A program made the translations under genes and the position numbers. From the NCBI GenBank assembly GCA_963928055.1, contig CAWVDN010000003.1, forward strand, positions 1-64,000: DNA of 64,000 nt, given 5' to 3'. Under the pieces are notes generated by a model. It did not search any database. It worked only from the letters and a program-made list of their open reading frames with translations, and was not told where the DNA came from. The stretch is from Scatomonas sp963928055. GTDB lineage: Bacteria > Bacillota > Clostridia > Lachnospirales > Lachnospiraceae. Position 1 is the stretch's first letter. Each line of letters starts with the position of its first letter. This document shows positions 34,468 to 41,750 of this stretch, piece by piece.

Positions 34468-34495
34468 ATGCAGTATAGGAGGTATGAAAGCAGCT

Positions 34496-34666
34496 ATGGC
34501 TAAAATGGGACGACCTAAATTACCAAATGCAAAAAAGAAAGTTTTAAGCATTCGTGTGTCTGACCAGTTATATGCACAGTTGCTGGCATACGCCGAAAAA
34601 CACAAAATGACTACCACCGATGTCGTTTTACGTGGAGTGGAAACTTTTATTTCCAGGCAGGATTAA
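34496..34666 (+). CDS. Ribbon-helix-helix DNA-binding protein
   Basis: A 56-residue CopG/Arc-like protein (MAKMGRPKLPNAKKKVLSIR, then VSDQLYAQLLAYAEKHKMTT and TDVVLRGVETFI). It sits 40 bases before the integrase under a perfect consensus promoter flanked by inverted repeats, which suggests an autoregulated control gene of ICE excision. Starts at 34484, 34496 and 34505 are all possible; 34496 is preferred for spacing from AGGAGG and for the MAKMGRPK beginning. Confidence 0.65.
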   Translation: MAKMGRPKLPNAKKKVLSIRVSDQLYAQLLAYAEKHKMTTTDVVLRGVETFISRQD

Positions 34667-34706
34667 GAGAAGAGTCCTTCTTTCATTATGAGAGGAGGAA
34701 TGCATC

Positions 34707-35942
34707 ATGGCGAAGGCAAGAAAAGACCTGCGAGGGAGATCATTAAGGAAAGGAGAGGTGCAGAGGCAGTCAGATAAGCGGTATATGTATACTTACAGAG
34801 ATCCGCTTGGACGACGCAAGTATATATACGCAATGGATTTGGCAGAGCTGAGAGAAAAAGAGGCAAAGCTTATGAAAGATCAGCTCGATGGTCTAGACTT
34901 ATATGTCGCTGGGAAGGCAAGTCTGAATGAGACATTTGATCGATATATGTCGGCAAAATATAATCTCAGGGAATCTACCAGAAGCGCATATGAGTACACA
35001 TATGACCATTATGTAAGGGATACATTTGGAAGAAAAAGAATTGCGGAAATAAAATATTCCGACGTTTTGCAGTTTTACTATTATCTTCTGAACCAGAAAG
35101 AGATATCTTTAGGTACATTGGATTCTATCCATTGTCTCCTTCATCCCACATTTCAATTGGCGGTAAGAGACGAGATTATCCGCAAGAACCCGACAGATGG
35201 AGTGATGAAGGAAATCAGCCGTGAGTCTGGAAAAAACAGAGGTGTACGGCATGCATTAACAGTACAGCAGCAGAGAGCATTTATGGAATATATTGCAAAT
35301 CATCCGATATATTTTCATTGGTGGCCTATGTTTACAATTTTACTTGGAACCGGCTGCCGTATTGGAGAGGCGCTCGGGTTACGCTGGCAGGATCTTGATT
35401 TTGAAAACCGCGTAATCAGTATTAATCACAGTCTGGTTTATTATCAGACCAGAGACAGTAAAAAATGTATGCTTCGAGTATCACTGCCTAAGACGGAAGC
35501 TGGAATCAGAACAATCCCTATGCTTGATATTGTTAAAGACGCTTTTGAGATGCTTCATGAAGAACAGGAAGAAAATGGATTTAATGAGACAGAGATAGAT
35601 GGAATGACGGGATTTATTTTCTGCAATCGCTTTGGTGGTGTACCTAACCCACAAACTGTCAATCATACAATCAAGCGTATATTAAATCAGTATAATGCCG
35701 ATGAGGTGGTCAGAGCCAAGAAAGAGAGAAGGGAACCAATCATTCTTCCCGATTTCTCTTGCCATCATCTGAGACATACATTCTGCACAAGACTTTGCGA
35801 ACATGAAACGAACCTGAAAGTTATCCAGGCCATCATGGGACATAAGAATATAGAGACCACGATGGACATCTACGCAGAAGCAACAGAGGAGAAAAAGCAG
35901 GAATCATTCGAGAATTTAGCAGCTAATTTAGATATCTTTTAA
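34707..35942 (+). CDS. int: Tyrosine integrase of the ICE (Tn916 Int type)
   Basis: The 411-residue protein has an N-terminal Tn916-type arm-binding domain (DLRGRSLRKGEVQRQSDKRY, TYRDPLGRRKYIYA) and a SAM-like core-binding domain. The catalytic domain has Arg in GTGCRIGEALGLRWQD, the HLRHTFCTRL box and the nucleophile in METTMDIYAEATEEKK-like context (IETTMDIYAEAT). It excises and integrates the ICE. It is the last gene before the element's right end. Confidence 0.93.
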   Translation: MAKARKDLRGRSLRKGEVQRQSDKRYMYTYRDPLGRRKYIYAMDLAELREKEAKLMKDQLDGLDLYVAGKASLNETFDRYMSAKYNLRESTRSAYEYTYDHYVRDTFGRKRIAEIKYSDVLQFYYYLLNQKEISLGTLDSIHCLLHPTFQLAVRDEIIRKNPTDGVMKEISRESGKNRGVRHALTVQQQRAFMEYIANHPIYFHWWPMFTILLGTGCRIGEALGLRWQDLDFENRVISINHSLVYYQTRDSKKCMLRVSLPKTEAGIRTIPMLDIVKDAFEMLHEEQEENGFNETEIDGMTGFIFCNRFGGVPNPQTVNHTIKRILNQYNADEVVRAKKERREPIILPDFSCHHLRHTFCTRLCEHETNLKVIQAIMGHKNIETTMDIYAEATEEKKQESFENLAANLDIF

Positions 35943-36094
35943 GAAGGGCTCACGAGTTCGAGTCTGACAGCACTGCTTTGGTATTACAGCAAATTGACAA
36001 CAAAATGAAGAAGAACATGAAGAATTGTATAGGGTTATAATTTCCTGAAATACGTTACAATGAGTTCGGACGGTGGGAAATAAGCGATGACGAA

Positions 36095-36565
36095 GTGATT
36101 ATGAAATATTTCCCCACCATGAAATCTCAGGGGGCTGCCAAGAACGAGGCCAACAACGCGGCCCAGGCAGGCGCCGGGGCGGAGAAGATCGATCTCTCCA
36201 AAGTGAAGATCGAGCCCCTGTTTGAAGAGTTTGTGGATTTTGACACCTTCAGCAAGTCCGATTTCCGGGCAGTGAAGGTAAAAGCCTGCGAGGCGGTTCC
36301 CAAGAGCAAGAAGCTCCTGAAGTTTGTGCTGGACGACGGGACCGGCACGGACCGGGTGATCTTAAGCGGCATTCACGAGTATTATGAGCCGGAAGAGCTG
36401 ATCGGAAAGACCTGCGTGGCGATCACGAATCTTCCGCCCAGAAAGATGATGGGCATCGACTCCTGCGGCATGCTGATCAGTGCGGTCTGCGAGTATGACG
36501 GAGAAGAGATGCTGAACCTGCTGATGGTGGATGATAAGATCCCGGCGGGAGCGAAGCTGTATTAA
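36095..36565 (+). CDS. tRNA-binding OB-fold protein (MetRS C-terminal/Trbp111-like)
   Basis: A 156-residue protein whose last 110 residues form the tRNA-binding domain found at the C-terminus of methionyl-tRNA synthetase and in free Trbp111/CsaA proteins: KSDFRAVKVKACEAVPKSKK, then LLKFVLDDGTG, VILSGIHEYYEPEELIGKTC and GIDSCGMLISA. The GTG start is uncertain because the frame is open back to 36041. Base composition rises to host level from about 36115. It could be an independent protein or the 3' remnant of metG cut by the ICE; no synthetase sequence is seen. Confidence 0.65.
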   Translation: MIMKYFPTMKSQGAAKNEANNAAQAGAGAEKIDLSKVKIEPLFEEFVDFDTFSKSDFRAVKVKACEAVPKSKKLLKFVLDDGTGTDRVILSGIHEYYEPEELIGKTCVAITNLPPRKMMGIDSCGMLISAVCEYDGEEMLNLLMVDDKIPAGAKLY

Positions 36566-36833
36566 GACAGAGATGAATATGATACGAGAAAGAGGGGGCT
36601 GCGGCTCTCTCTTTTTCTGTTGAAAAGTCAGGGGAAAAATCACCTTAGTTTTCAGCGAATAGTTTAATAGATTTCAGATTATCTCTTTAGAAATTCTTAT
36701 ATGCCGGTATAGCCCATAACTACGGGCTTTCCCGGCATTTTCCGTAACGGGAGAAGCTCACGTTTTCTCTCATAACCCCTCATGTTTTTGTGTCCTAAAG
36801 TAGTAGGAACGGTAGTAAATACCGGCTTCCTGT

Positions 36834-37335
36834 TTAGGCGGCAGCCTTGGCTTCCTCCGTGTTCTCCACGGTGGTTTCCGCAGCGGCTACGGCGGTTTCC
36901 GCCTTGGCCGCTTCCAGCCGTTCCATTTCCGCCTGTGCGGAATTGAATGTGGCGTGTGCGTAATAGTTCAGCGTCATAACGATGTTGGCGTGTCCCATGA
37001 TGTACTGCAACGCCTTGGGGTTCATCCCGGCGTTTGCCATCCTTGTACAGAATGTGTGCCTCATGGTGTGGGGCGTCATTACCGGTGGCAACGGCTCCTT
37101 GTGACACTTATTGAATTTCTTGGCGAGGCACTTAAACATGGCGCCATAGTTGACGGCCACTTTCGGCAGGCCGTCCCGGTTCAGGAACAGGAAATTACTG
37201 TACCCGTCAACCTCAATGGCCTTTGCGCCTCTGCGGTTCTACAACACTCGCTGGAACGCTTCATACGCGGCTGCGCTCATAGGCACCTGCCGAAATCCGC
37301 TGTCCGTCTTGGGCGTTTCGATATAGTAGCCATGG
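36834..37335 (-). pseudogene. Broken tyrosine integrase of another (Tn1549-type) element
   Basis: The minus strand reads YIETPKTDSGFRQVPMSAAA, an internal amber stop after FQRVL, then GYSNFLFLNRDGLPKVAVNY, TPHTMRHTFCTRMANAG and MGHANIVMTLNYYAHATF. The last two contain the catalytic His-x-x-Arg and the tyrosine. The N-terminal half is missing, cut at about 37335 where the next pseudogene begins. GC-rich composition shows a different source from the intact integrase at 34707. Confidence 0.85.
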
Positions 37336-37336
37336 C

Positions 37337-38250
37337 ATGGATATCAGTACTGGAGAAAAAGGCTACAACCTTGCTGCAATTATGCTGTTGGGGAAAGAAC
37401 ATATTATCCTTAATGCCTGTCCTGCATATGAAACAGATGCTCTGGTCAGAAAGGTCAATGTAGACAGATATGACGACAGGGAAATCATTAGAACAAATTT
37501 GATTGAAAGCTTTGATCTTTTGATGGAATTTGCCAGAAAGCATCTTCTTGATAAATTTTTTCTGGAGAATGAGGTTAATGTCAGTTTAAGAAACATTTTA
37601 GCTCGAGAGATGATTAGTAATACTTTGATGCATAGAGAGTTTACAAGCACATATGCAGCAAAATTTGTGATTGAAAAAGATAGAATGTATGTGGAAAATG
37701 CCAGCCGTGCTTCTAAACAGGGTAGCATCAGTGTACAAGGGGCAACACGCTCCAAACCGCGTAATTTCGGTGATTTTCTGTGTTATCCTCAATCGGCGTA
37801 CGTCCAGTACGCCTCTATCGTCTGCCTTGAAAATCACCGAAATTCCTGCGGTTGGAGTCTTCGAGTCGTGAAGGAGCTCAAATCAGCCCTTCAACGACCG
37901 TATTGTCCCCTTGTACACTGATGCTATCATTACCCCGGAAAATCTGGAGCCAAATCCGAAGAACCCGATTATTTCTTCATTTTTTAGAAATATTGGCAGG
38001 GCAGATCGACTTGGTTCCGGTGTAAGAAATCTTTACAAGTACAGTAAATACTATTCAGGGACTGAGCCAACGTTTATGGAAGGCGATGTTTTTCGTATTA
38101 TTGTGCCGTTGAATGATGCTTATTCATTTGACTTTGGTCAGAATGGTCGGTCAAACCAATCAAACCAAACTGGATTGACGGAAGAGGAACAGAAACTTTT
38201 GAATTAGATAAAACTAAATCCTGATATGACAAATGCACTGATTGCTGAAA
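37337..38250 (+). pseudogene. AAA/AlbA-type ATP-binding protein gene, 5'-truncated, split by a MITE and ended by an amber stop
   Basis: The two parts (37337-37724 and 37926-38204) join in frame if the 200-bp MITE and one TA copy are removed, giving RASKQG-IITPENLEPNPKNP. The recognised features are REMISNTLMHREFTSTYAAK and IGRADRLGSGVRNLYKYSKY, typical of RecG-related/Schlafen AAA_4 putative transcription or defence regulators. The DNA-binding N-terminal half is missing. After EEQKLLN a TAG interrupts the continuing frame (IKLNPDMTNALIAER), which fades at about 38250. Confidence 0.75.
37725..37924. mobile_element. 200-bp MITE with TA target duplication and nested palindromes
   Basis: The element starts with GCATCAGTGTACAAGGGG (37725-37742) and ends with its exact reverse complement (37907-37924), and is flanked by TA on both sides (37723-37724 and 37925-37926). 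Inside are a second perfect inverted repeat, AATTTCGGTGATTTTC (37763-37778 with 37829-37844), and a central hairpin GGCGTAC/GTACGCC (37795-37813). TA duplication points to mobilization by an IS630/Tc1-mariner-type transposase, which is not in the window. Removing the element restores the frame of the host gene exactly. Confidence 0.85.
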
Positions 38251-38293
38251 GACATCCTCCTTCGTCGGGGCTATCTTCCCTTATATGTGTATG

Positions 38294-38395
38294 TTATCCC
38301 TTAAAATTGATATACTGATAAGGGAAAGGTGATAAGGGAAAGTTTTCTTCTGGAGTTGAACTTTCCCTTATTTTGTGCTACATTTTAAGGGAATA
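38294..38395 (+). promoter_or_regulatory. Nested inverted repeats upstream of fic
   Basis: Two direct copies of GATAAGGGAAAG (38317 and 38331) are followed by AACTTTCCCTTAT (38359-38371), the exact inverse of ATAAGGGAAAGTT at 38332-38344. Outside these, TTATCCCTTAAAAT (from 38294) mirrors ATTTTAAGGGAATAA (38382-38396). This is either a multi-site operator or a nested RNA hairpin ending just before the ribosome-binding site. Confidence 0.6.
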
Positions 38396-38412
38396 AAGGA
38401 GGGCATAAGGTC

Positions 38413-39459
38413 ATGCGCACATTCAATTACTCCGTGATCCGGGAACAGATGTGGGATTCGGAGATTCTGGCTTTGATTGCGGCGATCTATAAAGAGGCCG
38501 GAAAGCAGGAACTGTACCTGAAACAGCGGCCAGAGGAATTGGAGAAACTGGTAGAGATCGCAAAGGTGCAGAGCACCGAGGCATCCAATGCCATTGAGGG
38601 CATCGTGACCACAAACACCCGTATCCGACAGCTTGTGGAGGAGAAAACAACGCCAAGAAACCGGGACGAGCAGGAGATTGCAGGTTACCGGGACGTGCTG
38701 AACCTTATCCACGAGAACTTTGACGCCATCCCCATCACCCGGAACTATATCCTGCAGCTCCACAAGATCCTCTACAGCCACATGAACAATCCCATGGCAG
38801 GCAGGACAAAAAGCGTACAGAACTACATCAGCGCCACCTGTCCCGACGGGCATGTGGAGAACTTGTTCACGCCCTTGGCCCCCTATGAAACGCCGGAGGC
38901 CCTGGACAGGATCTGTGAGGAGTATAACCGGGTTATTGGGAATATGGAAGTGGAGCCGCTGATCGTCATTCCTGTGTTCATCCACGACTTTCTCTGCATT
39001 CACCCTTTTAACGACGGAAACGGCAGAATGAGCCGTTTGCTGACCACACTGCTGCTCTATCGCAGCGGGTTTTATGTGGGCAAATATATCTCACTGGAGG
39101 CCAAGATCGAAAAAAACAAGGACCTCTATTACGATGTCCTGGGGCAAGCACAAATCGGGTGGCACGAAGGTACCGAAGATGTGGTTCCGTTCATCAAGTA
39201 TCTGCTGGGAATCATTCTTTCCGCCTACAAGGATTTTGAAGATCGTTTTGCTCTGGTGGAGAGCAAACTTCCTGCCCTGGAGACCGTGCGCCGGGCGACC
39301 ATGGAGAAAATCGGCCGGTTTACGAAGCAGGACATCCGTGAGCTTTGTCCTTCGCTCAGTATCAGCTCCATCGAGGGAGCACTGCGGAAATTGGTGGCAT
39401 CCGGCGAATTAAAACGGGAGGGCGCCGGGAAGAACATTTGCTATTATAGATTAAAATGA
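38413..39459 (+). CDS. Fic-family AMP-transferase-like protein
   Basis: A 348-residue Fic protein with a Fic N-terminal domain, the catalytic motif HPFNDGNGRMSR at about residue 197 (catalytic His first), and a C-terminal winged-helix-like segment (IGRFTKQDIRELCPSLSISS). An inhibitory-helix-like motif SNAIEG near residue 58 is of the class II type, in which the glutamate blocks ATP until autoregulation is released. Fic proteins modify target proteins with AMP. The surroundings are all fragments, but this gene is intact, with AAAGGAGG upstream. Confidence 0.88.
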   Translation: MRTFNYSVIREQMWDSEILALIAAIYKEAGKQELYLKQRPEELEKLVEIAKVQSTEASNAIEGIVTTNTRIRQLVEEKTTPRNRDEQEIAGYRDVLNLIHENFDAIPITRNYILQLHKILYSHMNNPMAGRTKSVQNYISATCPDGHVENLFTPLAPYETPEALDRICEEYNRVIGNMEVEPLIVIPVFIHDFLCIHPFNDGNGRMSRLLTTLLLYRSGFYVGKYISLEAKIEKNKDLYYDVLGQAQIGWHEGTEDVVPFIKYLLGIILSAYKDFEDRFALVESKLPALETVRRATMEKIGRFTKQDIRELCPSLSISSIEGALRKLVASGELKREGAGKNICYYRLK

Positions 39460-39469
39460 TTCCCTCAAT

Positions 39470-39780
39470 CATCGAGTAGTTAATGAAAGAATCGAACAGA
39501 GGGAGACCGTACACAGAGTGTTTATCTTCGCTTACTTTTTTAGTTGCAGCAACCTTATTTACAAATCTTGCAGGATCGTTCGGATTTTTTTGCTGTCTTT
39601 TCACGGAGCCGTTGGCGGCCATCTTTTCAGCCCTGGCGATCTGTTCCGCGCGGATAGCTTTCTCATATGCAGCATATTTGGGCGAATAAGTTATTTGATC
39701 TTTCGGCAGATTGAATCCATCTTCAGACCATAATAAACAGACTGGAGGAAGAGATAACCACCGGTAAAAAGTTTTTTCCT
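39470..39780 (-). pseudogene. Remnant of an IS1634-like transposase
   Basis: On the minus strand an open frame reads WSEDGFNLPKDQITYSPKYA, then AYEKAIRAEQIARAEKMAAN and QKNPNDPARFVNKVAATKK. I recognise the KNPNDPARFV-type segment from IS1634-family transposases. The catalytic parts are missing on both sides. It is a fragment left in this insertion zone. Confidence 0.5.
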
Positions 39781-39969
39781 GCTATAGTCCATGAGCCTGT
39801 TGGAATGGAAGGGAATCCTTATTCTTCAACGGCCAAACTCCCGTGAAAATAAAGTGCTTTGAGAGCGGATCATTCCAGCCGGTGAAATTGAAAATAATTG
39901 GAAATAATATTGTTCGATACTTGATTTGTGGGAGAACAAAGTCACAAGCATTTTCAGACATAAAATAAA

Positions 39970-39998
39970 TTGCCTGACTTAGCTAGATGTGCTATACT
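39970..39998 (+). promoter_or_regulatory. Promoter of the candidate toxin mRNA
   Basis: TTGCCT (39970-39975), a 17-base spacer and TATACT (39993-39998) make a good sigma-A promoter about 90 bases upstream of the small hydrophobic ORF. Confidence 0.65.
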
Positions 39999-40029
39999 AT
40001 CTGCACGGAAAGTCAGAGCGCATAAAGGC

Positions 40030-40276
40030 GGCCTACCCTCCATTTATCGGAGGGGCAAACCCTCCAGACGAAAGAAAGGAGGGCGATGCCGATGAACATT
40101 ACATACTCGGATTTAATCCAGTTGATGATATTCATTGTCGCTCTTGTTGGTCTTTGTTATGAGATCTTCAAGGGAAAGAAGTAGCCGCCCACTACTGCCA
40201 ATAGTGAACGGCTGCGTAAAACAGTTATCGTAATTATTTGGGGGTAGGCCGTGTGTTTCTGGCTTTCCCTTTTTCT
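40030..40276 (-). ncRNA. Candidate antisense antitoxin RNA
   Basis: A minus-strand promoter points back into the toxin gene: TTGAAA (complement of 40306-40311), a 17-base spacer and TATATT (complement of 40283-40288). A transcript starting near 40276 would overlap the 3' UTR and coding region of the toxin mRNA. The 3' end is a guess; GGAGGG-TTTG-CCCCTCC on the minus strand near 40048-40065 is the nearest hairpin. Confidence 0.5.
40092..40184 (+). CDS. 30-residue holin-like / type I toxin-like membrane peptide
   Basis: The frame encodes MNITYSDLIQLMIFIVALVG then LCYEIFKGKK: one membrane helix and a short basic tail, the pattern of small type I toxins annotated as putative holin-like toxins in Firmicutes. 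AAAGGAGGG lies at proper distance; ATG 40086 would add two residues. The leader segment CGGCCTACCC (40029-40038) is complementary to GGGTAGGCCG (40242-40251) downstream, a long-range pairing known in type I toxin mRNAs. A hairpin (GCCG-CACTA/TAGTG-CGGC) follows the stop. Confidence 0.7.
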   Translation: MNITYSDLIQLMIFIVALVGLCYEIFKGKK

Positions 40277-40282
40277 AGTATC

Positions 40283-40311
40283 AATATAGCATATCCCGAA
40301 CCGGCTTTCAA
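40283..40311 (-). promoter_or_regulatory. Minus-strand promoter of the antisense RNA
   Basis: On the minus strand TTGAAA and TATATT are separated by exactly 17 bases and face the toxin gene. Confidence 0.6.
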
Positions 40312-40391
40312 GACTTATCTTCTTTATCAGACACATATTCCAAAATGTCAGAAATGAAATATACGGAAATTGTAGGCTGAGAAACGTAAGT

Positions 40392-40499
40392 ATGAAACCA
40401 AGATTAGAAAAAAGTATCGAACTTTATAACATCCTCCTTCGCCGGGGCTATCTTGAGCCGTTTTGCGATGAGGTATCGAAAAAATCCGAATACGGATAG
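40392..40499 (+). pseudogene. N-terminal fragment of a small conserved protein (LYNILLRRGY family)
   Basis: A 35-codon frame reads MKPRLEKSIELYNILLRRGY then LEPFCDEVSKK before a stop. I recall a family of about 60-75 residues starting in this way in Clostridia, so this is probably a truncated copy. About 26 bases of it (CATCCTCCTTCG.CGGGGC onward) recur at 38250, at the end of the broken ATPase gene. Confidence 0.45.
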
Positions 40500-40559
40500 G
40501 ACGGTACAATGCCTGCCGCCATCTATGGCATCGGGAAATTCCCCAATAATGCACCCGTG

Positions 40560-40730
40560 TTTGGTGCTTCTCTAAGCCTGCTCAGACAGCTCTTTTATGA
40601 ACAAGGGAAAAGTGTTTCAGCCATTGCTGCTGAGACGGGGCATGACCGGAAAACGATAAGTCAGTATCTGGACATGACCGATTTTAACACACCGGAGCCA
40701 AATGAATATCACGGCGCGGCGGGCCCCGGA
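40560..40730 (+). pseudogene. Fragment of an IS21-type transposase (IstA N-terminal helix-turn-helix)
   Basis: The frame LLRQLFYEQGKSVSAIAAET followed by GHDRKTISQYLDM matches the N-terminal helix-turn-helix of IstA-like transposases. The integrase core is absent, so it is a remnant. Confidence 0.5.
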
Positions 40731-40741
40731 ATAATCCAGAA

Positions 40742-40846
40742 ATGACGTATACCACTTTGTCACGCCAGCTGAAAACCCTGGAAGAAGAGGGGTTGATCAT
40801 ACGGAACGAATATATTGAATTTCTGAAAAATCAAGTCGTTTTATGA
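40742..40846 (+). pseudogene. Fragment of an HxlR-type winged-helix regulator
   Basis: A 34-codon frame reads MTYTTLSRQLKTLEEEGLII then RNEY, the wing region of HxlR-family regulators, then diverges and stops. About 50 residues on the N-terminal side and the C-terminus are missing. Confidence 0.5.
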
Positions 40847-40850
40847 AAGA

Positions 40851-40906
40851 TTGATAAACGCAAGTGAATTTTGTATAATGTCAATACGCAGGCAAACTGC
40901 GTATTG
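40851..40906 (+). promoter_or_regulatory. Promoter and start-site hairpin of the sugar isomerase gene
   Basis: TTGATA (40851-40856), 17 bases, TATAAT (40874-40879). Immediately downstream, CAATACGCAG (40882-40891) and CTGCGTATTG (40897-40906) form a perfect 10-bp inverted repeat with a 5-base loop across the predicted start site, suitable as an operator or as a protective 5' hairpin. About 120 bases of leader follow. Confidence 0.75.
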
Positions 40907-41028
40907 GATGCCTGAACGGACGTGTTTTACAGCATTCCGGCCTGCGGTCCTTGGCCGAAACTATTCCGGCTGAGAACAGAACGGAGGAGGTGTGGCTTCC
41001 GGAAATTGACCAGAAAGGGAGGTGCCCC

Positions 41029-41712
41029 ATGAAACGATCCGAGATCAACAGAGCTTTAAAGGATATGGAGGCAATGGCGGCGAAGCACGGCTTCTGTCTG
41101 CCGCCGTTCTGCCATTTTACCCCGGAGGAGTGGAAGAGCAAGGGACATGAGTACGATGAGATCCGGGACAACATGCTGGGCTGGGATATCACGGATTACG
41201 GGCAGGGGGATTTTGAGAAAACAGGATTTTCTCTTATTACCCTGCGGAACGGAAATCAGAACAATCCCAAGTATAAGAAGGTTTACGCGGAAAAGCTGCT
41301 GATGCTGAAGGAAGGCCAGCATTCCCCCATGCACTTTCACTGGGTGAAAAGCGAGGATATCATTAACCGGGGCGGAGGCGTTCTGCTGATCCATGTGTAC
41401 AACGACGACGGGGAAGGGGGCCTGGCGGACACGCCGGTGGAGGTCAACAGTGACGGGCGCACCTACCGGGTGCCGGCAGGGACAGCCGTGGAGCTTGCCC
41501 CCGGAGAGAGCATGACGCTCTGGCCTCACCAGTACCACGATTTTGATGTGAAGCCGGGCACCGGGGACGTGCTGATCGGAGAAGTCTCCATGTGCAACGA
41601 TGATAACACAGATAACCGTTTCTATGAGCCCGTAGGCCGCTTCCCGGAGATCCAGGAGGACGAGGAGCCCTACCGGCTGCTCTGCAATGAGTATCCGCCG
41701 GCGGCGGAATAA
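41029..41712 (+). CDS. D-lyxose/D-mannose-type sugar isomerase (cupin)
   Basis: A 227-residue cupin-fold isomerase. The metal-binding set HSPMHFHWVKSEDI (two His and Glu) near residue 103 and a later His in LWPHQYHDFDVKPG match the D-lyxose isomerase family, which interconverts D-lyxose and D-xylulose or D-mannose and D-fructose. The start follows AGGGAGGTG. The preceding promoter and start-site palindrome suggest sugar-dependent control. It is the first clearly chromosomal-type gene after the insertion zone. Confidence 0.85.
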   Translation: MKRSEINRALKDMEAMAAKHGFCLPPFCHFTPEEWKSKGHEYDEIRDNMLGWDITDYGQGDFEKTGFSLITLRNGNQNNPKYKKVYAEKLLMLKEGQHSPMHFHWVKSEDIINRGGGVLLIHVYNDDGEGGLADTPVEVNSDGRTYRVPAGTAVELAPGESMTLWPHQYHDFDVKPGTGDVLIGEVSMCNDDNTDNRFYEPVGRFPEIQEDEEPYRLLCNEYPPAAE

Positions 41713-41750
41713 GAAGAACCCATTTCGGAAAGGGGGCGGGAACAGCGCGC

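Larger units (their letters stand above)
1..36090 (+). mobile_element. Composite integrative conjugative element carrying the IME (left end outside window)
   Basis: A type IV secretion module (9236-16311), topoisomerase, ArdC-like protein, MobC/relaxase pair, and a Tn916-type integrase at 34707-35942 define an ICE of the CTn4/Tn1549 kind. The IME at the left has split its Maff2 gene. The right boundary is placed between the integrase stop and the start of GC-rich host-like sequence near 36100. No duplicated attachment sequence could be confirmed because the left end is missing. The coupling protein (VirD4/TcpA), usually upstream of maff2, is not in view. Confidence 0.7.

Noticed and set aside
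35945..35985. GTTCGAGTC, like a tRNA T-loop, just after the ICE integrase
   Set aside because: The flanking bases do not form a T-stem or acceptor stem, so a tRNA attachment site is not supported.
36041..36094. Open frame upstream of the tRNA-binding protein (beginning FPEIRYNEFGRW)
   Set aside because: It lacks a start codon and I recognise nothing in it; it may be ICE-end sequence or the tail of an upstream domain, so it was not added to the gene.
39483..39689. Hydrophobic 68-codon plus-strand ORF
   Set aside because: It is antisense to a recognisable IS1634-like transposase fragment.
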